The notes below the pieces were generated by a model. It saw only the letters and a program-made list of their open reading frames with translations. It did not search any database and had not been told where the DNA came from. Positions 6,437-16,391 of a stretch of DNA of 64,000 nucleotides are shown in pieces. The position numbers and the translations under genes are program-made. How positions within the stretch are numbered: position 1 is the stretch's first letter; the number at the start of each line of letters is the position of its first letter. The stretch is from Deinococcales bacterium (GTDB lineage Bacteria > Deinococcota > Deinococci > Deinococcales > JAAFIG01), in NCBI GenBank assembly GCA_013298595.1, contig JAAFIG010000001.1, positions 1 through 64,000 on the forward strand. Reading direction: 5' to 3'.

Positions 6437-9088
6437 TTACTTTGCGATGCTGATATCCTCGAGTGCGGGTAATCCCAATCCCTCGAGTTGTGGTAGCACA
6501 GTTTTCTTATCGCCAACCAAAACCCAAATGGCTTTGTCGAGTTGAATCGCGTTTTTGGCAATAGCATTGACGCTGGCAGTGTTGATTTTGGCAATGCTGG
6601 CACTTTCGGTCATCAAGTTGGTAAAGTTGCGACCTTCGCTTTGTAAGGCAGTTGCAGATGCGGCAATGTTCTCTGGGGTGGAGACTGCCTCGAGTACACT
6701 CGAGAGTTGGCTTTGCGTAGCTTTTTGGGTTTCTTCGTCGGTGATGCCTTTGTCGGTCATGAGCTTGAATTCTTTGAGGATTTCTTTGATCGATTCTCCT
6801 GTGACACTGCTTTCAACGGCTGTTCGGGTATTGAGAATGCTGTACGTTGGTTGAAAAATAAAACTCGAGCCAATGCCGTAGGTGTACCCTTTGTCTTCGC
6901 GTAAATTGGACATCAGACGGCTGGTGAATGTTCCACCTAGAACCGTGCCAAGCGTGGCGTACTCGAGGTAATTGTTGCTGTTATAGCCAACACTGGGCAT
7001 AAAGACTCGGACAAAGGTTTGTGGTGATTCTGGGCGGTCTATAAACAGTAATCGTGCTTTGCTGGCAACTGGGGCTGGCATTGGCAAGACCGCTTTGGCG
7101 GTTCCTGCTGATTTCCAAGTGCCAAGGGTTTTCTCGAGTGTCGCTTTGACCGCAGCCACAGGTAAATCGCCTGCCATAAAAACATTGATATTGGCTGGAA
7201 TCATCACTTCGTTATAACGGGTTTTGATTTGCTCGAGTTTCAGGGCTTTCACTTGGCTCGGGCTGACAAATCGTCCCATTGGATGGGTTGCTCCATGAAA
7301 AGCATTCATCGCAATCTCGAGTGATAAACTTCTTGGATCGTCTGGCAGTGCTTCGCGGTCAAAGTTGAGATTGGCTTGTTCGTTCTCAAATTCTTCTTTG
7401 CCTAGTAACGGGCTGCTGAGTGCTTCAGTGATGAGTGTCATGCTTGGCTCGAGATTGCGTGATAAGGTTTTAGCAGTCACAGAAGTTTGTTTGACACTGG
7501 CATCCACACTCATTTCTGCGCCAAGTGTACTCAGTGCTCGAGTAAAATTCTTGGTTTTGCTGCCTTTATCGAGCAGTGCTGCCAGCAATTGCGTAGTACC
7601 GATAACACTTTCTGAACCTGTACCTTGGTTACTCGAGATGCCCATGTAGGTTAATGGGAATTGCCCAGATTGCCAATACGAAACACTGACACCGTTTGAT
7701 AACTTAAATTCGGTATTGGTTGGGAAGCTAAAACTTGCACTAGCAGCATCGGCGGGGCGGGTATCTCGATCGGCAGCATCGGCTGGTCTTGAAGCTGGTA
7801 AAACAGTTTGAATCAGACGATCATCGAATTTTAGTTGTGCTCGAGCCGTAGCAGTGATGGCTTCTGGAGCAAATTTCGCGTAAGACTCGAGGCTTTTTAA
7901 GGTGTAATTGGCGTTGTTGTAATAATACGAGTCGATGTTCATGGTTTGACCACGACCCACCAAATCTTGCATGCCACTAAGCACGGTTTTTTCGGTGGCT
8001 GCCACAACGGTTTTTAATTCAGCAGCACTGATACCTGTTTTGAAAAAATCGGTTAATAAACCATCCATTTTTTGCTCGAGGGTGGCTAAACTGACATCAT
8101 CGCCCGGAAAAGCAGTGAAATAGACTTGCGACTCGAGAATGCCACCTTGGATGTAGGTGTACGCATCTGAGGCAATACCCTCGTCGATTAAAGTTTCATT
8201 GATTCGGCTTTGTAAAGCAGTCGTGATGATATCAAGTTTAATGTAATCATCGGAACCAATTTTTGGTACTCGCCAGACCATATTGATCCGTGGTTGCGAA
8301 ACCCGATCGACGAACGTGGCTCGTTTAACACCCATGCCAACTCGAGCAGGCACACTTTTACGTAACGTGTCGTTTTTGCGAGCAATGCCAGCAAAGAGTT
8401 TTTCGATTTGCGGTTTGACTTCACTGCTCTTAAAGTTACCAGCCACCAACAGTGAAATATTATTTGGCACATAATACGTGGCAAAAAAGGCTTTAACATC
8501 GGCTAAACTGGCAGCATTTAGATCGGCTGGTGAACCAATGGTGCCACGATGATATGGATGATTTTCTGGGTAAATCAATTGATTGATGGCTTCGTCAGCT
8601 TCGCCATACGGTGTGTTCTCAGTGGTTTGCCGACGTTCATTCAGCACTACAGCCCGTTGTAAATCAAGTTTTTTCTGGTCGATATTCTCGCCCAATGCCT
8701 CGAGTCTATCTGCCTCGAGCCAAAGCAGGGTTGGCAGGGCTTTAGCTGGGGCGCTCGAGTAATACAAGGTCATGTCGGGTGCGGTAAAAGCATTGTTATC
8801 GCCGCCATAGGATTCGATTATTTTATCGTACTGCCCTTGGGGTACGCGCTTTGTACCCATGAACATCAGATGCTCGAACAAATGGGCAAAGCCGCTGCGT
8901 TTGTCGAGTTCGTCTTTTGAACCGACTTTGACTAGGAAATTAACGGTCACTTTTGGCGTGCGAGTATCCTCGTGCAGAATAACTGTCAACCCATTCTTGA
9001 GGGTATACGACTCGGTTTTAAGCTCGAGCGCCGAAGCCGAAGGCAATAATGCCATGCCGACAAGCAATCCAATCCAAAGTTTTTTCAC
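6437..9088 (-). CDS. M16-family zinc metallopeptidase (insulinase/pitrilysin-like), exported
   Basis: 883 residues from a GTG at 9088, which gives a clean signal peptide (MKKLWIGLLVGMALLPSASA) and lies 7 bases after TAAAAT, a leaderless -10 box. An in-frame ATG at 9154 would add 22 residues. The inverted zinc motif HLFEH is at residues 69-73, with the downstream glutamate region NERRQTTENTPYGE; a second, inactive M16 domain fills the C-terminal half, ending in the glycine/tyrosine-rich LREDKGYTYGIGSSF block typical of M16. Such proteins degrade peptides in the periplasm or process envelope proteins. Only 69 bases separate this start from the stop of the winged-helix regulator upstream, on the same strand. 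Confidence 0.92.
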   Translation of the reverse strand: MKKLWIGLLVGMALLPSASALELKTESYTLKNGLTVILHEDTRTPKVTVNFLVKVGSKDELDKRSGFAHLFEHLMFMGTKRVPQGQYDKIIESYGGDNNAFTAPDMTLYYSSAPAKALPTLLWLEADRLEALGENIDQKKLDLQRAVVLNERRQTTENTPYGEADEAINQLIYPENHPYHRGTIGSPADLNAASLADVKAFFATYYVPNNISLLVAGNFKSSEVKPQIEKLFAGIARKNDTLRKSVPARVGMGVKRATFVDRVSQPRINMVWRVPKIGSDDYIKLDIITTALQSRINETLIDEGIASDAYTYIQGGILESQVYFTAFPGDDVSLATLEQKMDGLLTDFFKTGISAAELKTVVAATEKTVLSGMQDLVGRGQTMNIDSYYYNNANYTLKSLESYAKFAPEAITATARAQLKFDDRLIQTVLPASRPADAADRDTRPADAASASFSFPTNTEFKLSNGVSVSYWQSGQFPLTYMGISSNQGTGSESVIGTTQLLAALLDKGSKTKNFTRALSTLGAEMSVDASVKQTSVTAKTLSRNLEPSMTLITEALSSPLLGKEEFENEQANLNFDREALPDDPRSLSLEIAMNAFHGATHPMGRFVSPSQVKALKLEQIKTRYNEVMIPANINVFMAGDLPVAAVKATLEKTLGTWKSAGTAKAVLPMPAPVASKARLLFIDRPESPQTFVRVFMPSVGYNSNNYLEYATLGTVLGGTFTSRLMSNLREDKGYTYGIGSSFIFQPTYSILNTRTAVESSVTGESIKEILKEFKLMTDKGITDEETQKATQSQLSSVLEAVSTPENIAASATALQSEGRNFTNLMTESASIAKINTASVNAIAKNAIQLDKAIWVLVGDKKTVLPQLEGLGLPALEDISIAK

Positions 9089-9157
9089 GCTTTTAATTTT
9101 ACGGCTGACACTACTAGCAATGCTGTGAAATAATGAAAGTAATTCATTAAACACACA

Positions 9158-9799
9158 TTATTCAAGGATAACAGGAGTCATTGCCAAATGTACCAAGTAT
9201 TTTTGAGACCCAGCTTTGGCAGCATATTTCGCGGATAACGCAAAAAGTTCGCGTTGTAATTCTTTGGCATCTTCAAAATCAAATTGAAAAGTATGCCACA
9301 TGCCGTAAGTCGCTGCCATAGCTAAAGACTGCGGCTCGAGATACGTATCCACATCTTGTACTTGCACACAACGCACAGCCCCCGTTGATTCACACCAAAT
9401 TTGAATACCACATGTCTCGGAAAGATCGCCCCAACTGGCATGTACCAAATTTTTCACCAGCATAGTTTCAAAAGCCGAATTGACTTTGCTCAGTGTTTCT
9501 TGAAGCGGCAAAAGCGTATTGGCAATAAAAAACTTTTCTGCCACAGCAGCGTAAAACAAAACAGCTTTACCATTGCGTTTTTGTTTTTCGACCACATGAA
9601 TAATACCCATTTGCTCGAGCCGTTTAATCAGGGTATAGGTTTTATGAAATGCCAAACCCAATAATTGACTGGCTTGACCAACACTGACAGCTTGGCGCAA
9701 AAAAATTGCCACTTGTTCGTGATGCAAAGGCTCGACAAGATAACGTGCCACCTCGAGATTTTCGATGCGCTTAACACTATTTACAAATTTCGGTTTCAT
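9158..9799 (-). CDS. Winged-helix (ArsR-like) transcriptional regulator
   Basis: 213 residues. The winged helix lies around residues 20-85 (VEPLHHEQVAIFLRQA, VGQASQLLGLAFHKTYTLIKRLEQMGIIHV), of ArsR/helix_turn_helix_5 type; the C-terminal 120 residues have no family I recognise and may bind a ligand. It sits directly upstream of the M16 peptidase gene on the same strand and divergent from a beta-lactamase-fold hydrolase. The ATG follows TAAGCT (9807-9812, reverse strand) by 7 bases, so the message may be leaderless. An inverted repeat, TTCTAA (9799-9804) and TTAGAA (9821-9826), flanks that box and could be its own operator. Confidence 0.75.
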   Translation of the reverse strand: MKPKFVNSVKRIENLEVARYLVEPLHHEQVAIFLRQAVSVGQASQLLGLAFHKTYTLIKRLEQMGIIHVVEKQKRNGKAVLFYAAVAEKFFIANTLLPLQETLSKVNSAFETMLVKNLVHASWGDLSETCGIQIWCESTGAVRCVQVQDVDTYLEPQSLAMAATYGMWHTFQFDFEDAKELQRELFALSAKYAAKAGSQKYLVHLAMTPVILE

Positions 9800-9875
9800 T
9801 CTAAATAGCTTAACGTCATATTAGAAACAGTGTCATGCACCTTTTGATACAGAACTCGAGTTTAGGAGCAAAATC

Positions 9876-11753
9876 ATGAAGAAAAAACCATTGGTCAGTA
9901 CACTCTTATTTGTCTTTTCGGCACTGGTACCAACCGCTGCTGCCCAAACCCTAAATACCAGCGATATTGACACGTTAATCAAAAGTCAAATGCAACGCTA
10001 TGCCATACCTGGGGTCGGACTGGCTTTGGTAAAGGATGGCAAAGTGGTTTACACCCAAGGCTACGGCGTGCGCGATATCAAAACCAATACACCAGTCAAC
10101 ACCGAAACCTTATTTGCCATCGGTTCGGTCAGTAAATCATTTACCAGCTTAGCGATTATGCAGCAAGTGAATGCAGGCAAAATCAATTTGGATACACCTG
10201 TGCAAACCTATCTGCCCAACTTGCAATTCTCGGATGCCAGCATTGGCAAAAAAGTGACTGTGCGGCAACTCTTATCCATGACCAGCGGCATGGATCGCTT
10301 TGACAGTTGGGCTTTTGATAAAACCATTGACACTCGACAAAAAATGCTCGAGACCATCAGTCAAATACCTTTTAACAAAACCCCAGGTACTTACTTCCAG
10401 TATTGCAATCAAAATTATGTGGCAGCCAGCGCCATTCTCGAGCAACTCAGTAAACAGAGCTGGGAGGTCTACACCAAAACCAACATCCTTACGCCATTAA
10501 GCATGCAACGCACCAAACTCAATTACCTCGAGGCAGTAAAAGATGGCAATTATGCCGCTGGACATAACCTGAGCGTTCAGGGAACTGTGGCGATGCCCGC
10601 CTTTGATCGTTTTCCGATTATTGCACCAGCTGGTTCGATTCACTCGAGTGTCAACGATATGGCAAAGTACCTGATCTTACAGATGAGCAATGGCAATAAC
10701 GTTATTTCCAAAAAACTCTTAACCGAAATGCAAACACCACAAATCGCCATTGGCAATGCGTATTCCGATAACATCGCAGGTGTGACAGCCACAGGCTACG
10801 GCTTAGGCTGGTTTAGCGAAGAATACCGAGGTGTCAAAATTATTGAACACGGCGGCAATATCAATGGTTTTAGTGCTCAAGTGCAAATGCTGCCCGAACA
10901 AGGTTGGGGAATGGTGATCTTAACCAATCGCAACAATGCCAACAGTTTCTTAAATCTGGTTCGATTCAGCATCACCGAGCAACTGCTCAATATCCGTCGT
11001 CGCAACGATTTTACCAACCCTCCAGCCCTCGCCGAAAAAGCCTTACTCGAGCAAGCCAGAACATTCCAAGCCAAACCGGAAATCTTAAAAGCCATCGAAG
11101 GAAAATACGCTTTAATCGAAGATGGTGGTACGTTCAAACTCAGCCTCGAGGATGGCAAATTATTTGGTGAACAAGGCGGAACGCGTTTACCGATTCTTGC
11201 AGCCTCAGATACAAATTACATCGCAGATTTTGAAGGCAATTATATTTTCCTCGAGTTTAAACCGAGCGCAGATGGTTTGGTCTGGATGTACCAAGATAAA
11301 CAAGTGGTTGGCGTAAAAATTCCCACTACCACAAGTGCTGCTAAAACTCTGACAGACGCAAAGAATCGTTTTAGTACAGTGTTACCAAACAACGTAGAAG
11401 TTGTGCAAACCACACCCAATTTTATTGTTGCCCAATCCGAAAAACCAGCTGGTACATTCTTATTTAATGTCAGTGAAGCCAAAACAACCCTCGAGGAAAC
11501 CGCCCTAGGCTTTATTAAAACCCTCGACCCAAGTTTTAATATCAAACCCAGCCAGAGCAGCAAGTTACCCGCCATCAATGGCGTGGTTTGGACGCAAATT
11601 TTATATACATTGCCACAAAATCAAACTTTTGCTGTTTTTGCCACGCAAAAAGGCTCGAGTGTTTACATGGTCGCAGTGCAAGCTGAAACCAAGGATTTAC
11701 CAGCTTTAACACCCGCTATAGAACAAATTCTTTCGAGTTATAAAATACTGTAA
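9876..11753 (+). CDS. Serine hydrolase of the class C beta-lactamase/penicillin-binding fold, exported
   Basis: 625 residues, signal peptide residues 1-23 (cleavage after AAAQ region). The beta-lactamase domain (PF00144) spans about 25-360 with the SxxK motif Ser84-Val-Ser-Lys87, a tyrosine motif Tyr176-Cys-Asn178 and HGG at 325-327. Residues 380-625 are an extra C-terminal part of beta strands, as in family members with a DUF3471-like or PsbP-like tail. Such proteins act as D-aminopeptidases, esterases or peptidoglycan carboxypeptidases; the substrate cannot be told. AGGAG precedes the ATG. It is convergent with the P450 gene, with the two stop codons directly adjacent. Confidence 0.88.
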   Translation: MKKKPLVSTLLFVFSALVPTAAAQTLNTSDIDTLIKSQMQRYAIPGVGLALVKDGKVVYTQGYGVRDIKTNTPVNTETLFAIGSVSKSFTSLAIMQQVNAGKINLDTPVQTYLPNLQFSDASIGKKVTVRQLLSMTSGMDRFDSWAFDKTIDTRQKMLETISQIPFNKTPGTYFQYCNQNYVAASAILEQLSKQSWEVYTKTNILTPLSMQRTKLNYLEAVKDGNYAAGHNLSVQGTVAMPAFDRFPIIAPAGSIHSSVNDMAKYLILQMSNGNNVISKKLLTEMQTPQIAIGNAYSDNIAGVTATGYGLGWFSEEYRGVKIIEHGGNINGFSAQVQMLPEQGWGMVILTNRNNANSFLNLVRFSITEQLLNIRRRNDFTNPPALAEKALLEQARTFQAKPEILKAIEGKYALIEDGGTFKLSLEDGKLFGEQGGTRLPILAASDTNYIADFEGNYIFLEFKPSADGLVWMYQDKQVVGVKIPTTTSAAKTLTDAKNRFSTVLPNNVEVVQTTPNFIVAQSEKPAGTFLFNVSEAKTTLEETALGFIKTLDPSFNIKPSQSSKLPAINGVVWTQILYTLPQNQTFAVFATQKGSSVYMVAVQAETKDLPALTPAIEQILSSYKIL

Positions 11754-13103
11754 TCAGCGTTTCTCAAGACGAACCCGCAACCCACCTTTGGCTCTGAGTG
11801 TGATGGACTGCTCAAGCTGCATGGTGGGTTGCTCGAGAATAATGTTGTATTTTTGGGCAATTTGTGCCAGCAGTAACTGCCCTTCCATCAATGCCAGATT
11901 GTTACCAATACACTTTCTTGCTCCAGCGCCAAATGGCATAAACTCGAGACGGTGTTTTTCCTGCCGATTTTGGAAACGCTCTGGGCGAAATTCGTTTGGG
12001 TTATCCCAAAATTCGCTGTGATGCTGAATGTTGTAGATATTGACACTGATTAACGCACCTTTGGGCACTGCGTATCCACCTAGCGTTGTATTCTCGAGCG
12101 CAAGTCGTGGCGTGGTACTTGGAGCAGTTGGGTAATGCCGCATGGTTTCTTCAAAAATTTGTTTGGTGTACTCGAGTTTGGCTAAATCATCTATTGTTGG
12201 TGCTCGCCCTGCCAAGACAGTATCAAGTTCTTGATGTAATTTCTCGAGGATTTGCGGGTGCTTGGCTAAGGCGTACCAAGCAAAAGTTAAGGTGTGGGCG
12301 GTGGTCTCATGACCCGCTCCAAAAATTGTGATCACTTCATCAAGCAATTGCTGATCGGTCATACCTTCGCCCGTGTCGGCATCTCGAGCCTCGAGCAGCA
12401 TATCGAGTAAATCATCTTTGGGTTGGGTACTACGGCGCTCGTTAATGACTGACATAATCAGGTTATCGAGCGCTGCTTTATTAGCACGGTATTTTTCGTG
12501 GGTTGGAATTTTCCACTCGAGTGGCAATTGAATTGGTGATTGAATGCGTTGTTGTAAAAAATGCAAAGCATCGCCAAGGGTATGTCCGAGTTTGCTGGCT
12601 TCGGCGCGTAAATCGCTGGAGAACATGGTTTGTGTAATGATATCAAGCGTCACTTGCATCATTTCAAAATCGAGGTCAAACATTGTTTGATCTTTTTCCT
12701 GCCAACGCTCGAGTAAGCTCTCCCCTGCTTTGACCATTTTGTCACCCATTGCGTTTAGGCGTTGCCGATGAAACATGGGTTGCATCATGCGGCGCTGAGT
12801 TAACCAACTGGTATGGTCAGTGTTGGTGACTAATCCATCGCCCAGAATTAAGCGCAGAATTGCTTGGGCTTTGGGAAATTCTGCTGCCCGATCAATCAGC
12901 ACTTCTTGGGCAAGGGCTGGGTGTGACACCACAAAAACATGGCGTTTACCAATCTTTAGTTGAAAGACATCGCCATACATTTGATGCCCGCGCTGCATTG
13001 CCTCGAGCACCCCTTGGCGAAACTCGAGGGCATTGCCAATAATTGGTAATGGCGTTGGTCCTGGAGCGGTTTTTATGGGTTGGTTTAAGCTGACTGTGGT
13101 CAT
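11754..13103 (-). CDS. Cytochrome P450
   Basis: 449 residues, soluble bacterial type without membrane anchor. Visible signatures: I-helix AGHETT (263-268) for oxygen activation, K-helix E319-T-M-R322, and the haem loop FGAGARKCIG with the ligand Cys398. The overall pattern, with LLDMLLEARD and RFPKA-type segments, is closest to the CYP102/CYP4-like branch used for fatty acid or terpenoid hydroxylation; the substrate is not known. Redox partners are not adjacent, though a ferredoxin is encoded at 31544. It is divergent from a TetR regulator and the shared spacer contains a perfect inverted repeat, so transcription is probably repressed by that protein. Confidence 0.95.
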   Translation of the reverse strand: MTTVSLNQPIKTAPGPTPLPIIGNALEFRQGVLEAMQRGHQMYGDVFQLKIGKRHVFVVSHPALAQEVLIDRAAEFPKAQAILRLILGDGLVTNTDHTSWLTQRRMMQPMFHRQRLNAMGDKMVKAGESLLERWQEKDQTMFDLDFEMMQVTLDIITQTMFSSDLRAEASKLGHTLGDALHFLQQRIQSPIQLPLEWKIPTHEKYRANKAALDNLIMSVINERRSTQPKDDLLDMLLEARDADTGEGMTDQQLLDEVITIFGAGHETTAHTLTFAWYALAKHPQILEKLHQELDTVLAGRAPTIDDLAKLEYTKQIFEETMRHYPTAPSTTPRLALENTTLGGYAVPKGALISVNIYNIQHHSEFWDNPNEFRPERFQNRQEKHRLEFMPFGAGARKCIGNNLALMEGQLLLAQIAQKYNIILEQPTMQLEQSITLRAKGGLRVRLEKR

Positions 13104-13120
13104 GATTTCACCTCGAGAAG

Positions 13121-13146
13121 ATTAACTAACCAAATAGTTAGTTAAT
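13121..13146. promoter_or_regulatory. Palindromic operator between P450 and TetR genes
   Basis: ATTAACTAAC (13121-13130) and its perfect complement GTTAGTTAAT (13137-13146) flank a 6-base spacer. The position between divergent genes and the symmetry fit a TetR dimer site controlling both. Confidence 0.75.
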
Positions 13147-13176
13147 GATGCACCGAAAATACGTTAAAGTCAAGTC

Positions 13177-13812
13177 ATGCCCAAAACTCCTCGTCCTCGA
13201 GATGCCAACACCAGCCGCCAAGCCATCCTCGATGCCGCCGAAAATGAATTTGCCGCTCACGGCTTTGGTGGCGCACGCATAGACAACATCGCCAAAGCAA
13301 GCGGCTACAACAAAAGCCTGATTTTTCAATACTTCACTGATAAAAGTAACTTATACAGTGCTGTTATCAACCGCATCCGTGAAAAACTCGATGCCGACTT
13401 CCTCGAGCAATTCGGCAATACACTCGAGCAACCACTCAACGCCAAACGTGCTCAAGCATTAATTGCCGAATCCATACGTTTAATTTTCAATCAACTGTTG
13501 CGATTACCCAATGCCCGTAGACTTTTTGCATGGAGTGCCGCTGAGGGCTGGAACCGCTACAACCTACGCCTTGGCACCACCGAGCCATCCCTCGAGTTTG
13601 GCAGACAATTCTTAACCCACGCTCAAAGTAACGGCTGGATACGCCAAGATATTCAAATCGAAACCATCGTCATGATGAGCCTGACCATGCCACAAGCCAT
13701 GATTAGCGCCATGCCAAGATTCACAGGCAACCTCGAGCAACCAAACCCACAAGACCTCGAGCAATTACGTGAGCAACTGGTGAAGATATTACTTTACGCA
13801 ATTACTCCTTGA
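13177..13812 (+). CDS. TetR-family transcriptional repressor
   Basis: 211 residues. The N-terminal TetR helix-turn-helix is clear at residues 15-62 (ILDAAENEFAAHGFGGARIDNIAKASGYNKSLIFQYF). The ligand domain is divergent, as usual. It is divergent from the P450 gene and very probably controls it through the palindrome at 13121-13146; the inducer may be the P450 substrate. TAAAGT (13165-13170) lies 6 bases before the ATG and there is no ribosome site, so the transcript looks leaderless. Confidence 0.92.
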   Translation: MPKTPRPRDANTSRQAILDAAENEFAAHGFGGARIDNIAKASGYNKSLIFQYFTDKSNLYSAVINRIREKLDADFLEQFGNTLEQPLNAKRAQALIAESIRLIFNQLLRLPNARRLFAWSAAEGWNRYNLRLGTTEPSLEFGRQFLTHAQSNGWIRQDIQIETIVMMSLTMPQAMISAMPRFTGNLEQPNPQDLEQLREQLVKILLYAITP

Positions 13813-13950
13813 AAATCGAGCTTTTAGGATATCTAAATTAAGTGCAGTTTTCCAATAGTCACCTGAGACAAAAAACTTTGCAGTAGCTGAAAATCTATAA
13901 GTTTATGGCAAATAAATGGCTCGTGATAGCATTTAGATTAAGGAGCTGCC

Positions 13951-14508
13951 ATGAAAAACATTCGAGTAGCCTTTTTGTGTCTTGTTTTAGCGATTGGTTT
14001 AAGCAGTTGTCAACTTTTTAATATGGATTGCTGCATGGGTATTAACCAAATCACCATAAGTTCACCCACTACACAGTTACGCGTTGGAGAAACCATTTCA
14101 ATTTCAGTTAGCACACCCGAAACCAATCTAAAACCCTATCTTGGACCAACATGGGCAGCAGAAGCCTTTATCTACTCTCCTATTTCAAATAGTTCAGATC
14201 TGGCACCGTATGCACCGCTTTCTTCAGGTGGTTTTAGTGCTGCTTCCGACCCAACCAATTTTCCAGTGCAAAATACTATCGAGATTACATCACCAATTAC
14301 TGGAGCTAATAATGTCCCTCCTCGAGTAGCCGCAACCTTTGGCAATAGTAAAGGCTCAGCAACTTTTACCATTCGCGGTAAAGCTGTTGGAACTGTTCTT
14401 TTGAAAGCTGGCTTTGTACTTACTCGAGCCGAAGTTCCTAATAATTTTGGTCGTTTCCCTAGTATAGTCAGTGCAGAAGGAACGATTACATTACAAGTTA
14501 TTCTTTAG
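13951..14508 (+). CDS. Putative lipoprotein of unknown function
   Basis: 185 residues. The signal peptide ends in a lipobox LSSC with Cys20 as the likely lipidated residue, so the mature protein would be membrane-anchored. The rest is rich in Ser, Thr, Pro and beta-forming residues (ITISSPTTQLRVGETISISV), resembling an immunoglobulin-like or invasin-type fold, but I recognise no named family. AGGAG lies before the ATG. It stands alone, downstream of the TetR gene after a 138-base spacer in which I see no other feature. Confidence 0.75.
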   Translation: MKNIRVAFLCLVLAIGLSSCQLFNMDCCMGINQITISSPTTQLRVGETISISVSTPETNLKPYLGPTWAAEAFIYSPISNSSDLAPYAPLSSGGFSAASDPTNFPVQNTIEITSPITGANNVPPRVAATFGNSKGSATFTIRGKAVGTVLLKAGFVLTRAEVPNNFGRFPSIVSAEGTITLQVIL

Positions 14509-14540
14509 TCTGAAAGAAGTACTTCCTGCAGTAGCACCCT

Positions 14541-14942
14541 CTACGCAACCTCACCTTGAAACTCGAGGATACTGGCTCGAGTTTCATCTGGTATTCGTAA
14601 ACTGATTTTCGCGTGGTGATCGTACCAAACCAGCACTGTCTCGAGCGTCGCGCAGAGTTTATTATTAGCGATGACTTCGTGTTTCATGGTTAAACTTTTA
14701 TTACCAAGATTTGAAACCCATGTTGTGATTTGCAGATCATCGCCGTAATGCACTGCGTGAACATGATTCGCCACCACTCGAGCCAATATGCAGCTTGGAA
14801 AAGACCGATTGGTAATACCTAAATGCGCGAAAAACTCGAGCCGAGCAAATTCTGTGTAGGTAAAAAAAACTGCATTATTCACATGCCCGAGCATGTCTAA
14901 ATCGCCAAACCGAACAACCATTGGAATGATAAATTTGTTCAT
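14541..14942 (-). CDS. Acyl-CoA thioesterase, 4HBT hotdog fold (YbgC/FadM-like)
   Basis: 133 residues from the ATG at 14942; a longer open frame upstream runs through the 3' end of glgC and is not the real start. The 4HBT signature is visible: RFGDLDMLGHVNNAVFFTYTEFAR, with the catalytic Asp in GDLDMLGHVNN. The family hydrolyses short to medium acyl-CoA or aromatic acyl-CoA esters. It follows glgC on the same strand after a 61-base spacer holding a hairpin. It has no clear ribosome site. Confidence 0.88.
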   Translation of the reverse strand: MNKFIIPMVVRFGDLDMLGHVNNAVFFTYTEFARLEFFAHLGITNRSFPSCILARVVANHVHAVHYGDDLQITTWVSNLGNKSLTMKHEVIANNKLCATLETVLVWYDHHAKISLRIPDETRASILEFQGEVA

Positions 14943-14949
14943 GTTAAAA

Positions 14950-14982
14950 GAGGAAAGAGTTGATGTAAAAGTCTCTTTCCTC
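14950..14982. repeat. Inverted repeat between glgC and the thioesterase gene
   Basis: GAGGAAAGAG (14950-14959) pairs perfectly with CTCTTTCCTC (14973-14982) around a 13-base loop, just upstream of the thioesterase start. There is no U-run in the direction of transcription. It may modulate downstream expression or mark the glgC message end. Confidence 0.45.
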
Positions 14983-15003
14983 CTGCCTCTTTTCTCTTCA
15001 CTG

Positions 15004-16248
15004 CTACTCAAATCGGTACCCTTTTGGTACCACAACCACACCTTTATCTGTAACCTTGAACCCTCGAGCACGGTCTTCCTCGAGATTGACTCCAATTTTC
15101 GTTCCGGGTGGCACGATGACATCTTTGTCGAGAATGGCATTGCGAATAATGCTGTTACGCCCAATTTCAACTTCGTCAAATAACACACTGCGTTCAACTA
15201 AAGCATAACTGTTCACTCGAGCACGGCGAAATAACACCGAATCGCGGACTGTGCCGCCAGAAATAATCACACCACCTGCAATTAGGCTATTTAAGGAGCG
15301 TCCTGTGCGTTCGCCTGCTTCGTGCACAAACTTGGCTGGTGGACTGTCGGCATTGACAGTGCGCAGGGGCCATTCTGGGTTATATAAATCGAACTCTGGG
15401 TTAATCGAAATCAGTTCCATACTGGCTTCGTGGTAGGCATCCAAAGTTCCAACATCTTTCCAGTACGTATTGGGGCGGTCTGCGCCAGGAATAGGATTTT
15501 TGAAAAAATCGTACGCATGTAAATGATAACCATCTCGTAAGGCTCTTGGCAGCACGTCCTTACCAAAGTCTTTGCTCGAGTTATCATCTCTGGCATCTAA
15601 ATCAAGTAAATCCTCGAGGGCTTTACGACTAAAAATATAATTTCCCATGCTGGCGAGTGCCATATCCGGTTTGCCTGGCATCGGAAATGGGGTTTTGGGT
15701 TTTTCTTGAAATTCGGTGATTCGGCTGCGATCATCGACGCCGAGCACACCAAAACGACTGGCTTCCTCGAGTGGTACTGGAAAGGCAGCAATTGAAACAT
15801 CAGCTCTCGAGTCCAAATGTTCTTGGATCATGTGGTCTACGTTCATTTTGTAAATATGGTCACCACTAAAAATGGCGATGCAATCAGCTTTATGATTTTC
15901 GATTAAGTGCATGTTCTGCCAAATGGCATCGGCAGTACCACGGTACCAAACCGCTCCTAGTTCTTCAAAACGGTATTGCTGGGCTGGGACAAGGGTAATA
16001 AAGTAATCTGATAAAAACGAACCGAACCGCCAACCACGTTGAATATGCTCGGTTAAACTCTGGGCTTTGTATTGTGTTAAAACATAAATACTGTAAATTT
16101 CTGAGTTAATAAAATTGTTAATTGCAAAGTCAATAATGCGGTACTTGGCACCAAATGGAACAGCTGGTTTGGAGCGTTTAGAAGTTAAAGGAGAAAGCCT
16201 CGAGCCTTGCCCACCAGCGAGAATCATGCCTAATGTGCGAATCGCCAT
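15004..16248 (-). CDS. glgC: Glucose-1-phosphate adenylyltransferase (ADP-glucose pyrophosphorylase)
   Basis: 414 residues, the normal length. It makes ADP-glucose from ATP and glucose 1-phosphate, the committed step of glycogen synthesis. The nucleotide motif [16 protein letters not shown] (7-22) is followed by the allosteric/substrate motif [15 protein letters not shown], and later by [10 protein letters not shown] (catalytic Asp) and FQEKP. The C-terminal third is a left-handed beta helix ([22 protein letters not shown]). GGAGG lies before the ATG. Other glycogen genes are not adjacent; a divergent esterase gene lies upstream. Confidence 0.96.
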   Translation of the reverse strand: MAIRTLGMILAGGQGSRLSPLTSKRSKPAVPFGAKYRIIDFAINNFINSEIYSIYVLTQYKAQSLTEHIQRGWRFGSFLSDYFITLVPAQQYRFEELGAVWYRGTADAIWQNMHLIENHKADCIAIFSGDHIYKMNVDHMIQEHLDSRADVSIAAFPVPLEEASRFGVLGVDDRSRITEFQEKPKTPFPMPGKPDMALASMGNYIFSRKALEDLLDLDARDDNSSKDFGKDVLPRALRDGYHLHAYDFFKNPIPGADRPNTYWKDVGTLDAYHEASMELISINPEFDLYNPEWPLRTVNADSPPAKFVHEAGERTGRSLNSLIAGGVIISGGTVRDSVLFRRARVNSYALVERSVLFDEVEIGRNSIIRNAILDKDVIVPPGTKIGVNLEEDRARGFKVTDKGVVVVPKGYRFE

Positions 16249-16305
16249 AAATTAGTACCTCCGGATACGTAGAAGTATAACAGCAATTTGGAGACTCGAG
16301 CTTCT

Positions 16306-16375
16306 GAACGAGGCAAGCCCCGCCGCTACAGTTTTGCCTTCGTCCTTCATCTTTCCTCCTTCCTCTCCTTTGCTG
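16306..16375. repeat. Degenerate GGCATGCC-type element plus pyrimidine tract
   Basis: GAACGAGGCAAGCCCCGCCG followed by CTACAG and a long C/T tract (TTTCCTCCTTCCTCTCC, 16351-16367). The same order, palindromic core then CTACGGTTTT-like link then pyrimidine tract, appears at 44719 and 52232, each time just upstream of a forward-strand gene. Confidence 0.5.
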
Positions 16376-16391
16376 TGTTACTGTTCCATTC

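Noticed and set aside
9089-9154. N-terminal extension of the M16 peptidase from ATG 9154
   Set aside because: The GTG at 9088 gives a normal signal peptide and follows TAAAAT by 7 bases; the longer form would place 22 extra residues before the signal peptide.
14943-15197. N-terminal extension of the thioesterase frame
   Set aside because: It runs through the glgC 3' end and a C/T-rich spacer; the 4HBT domain starts right after the ATG at 14942.
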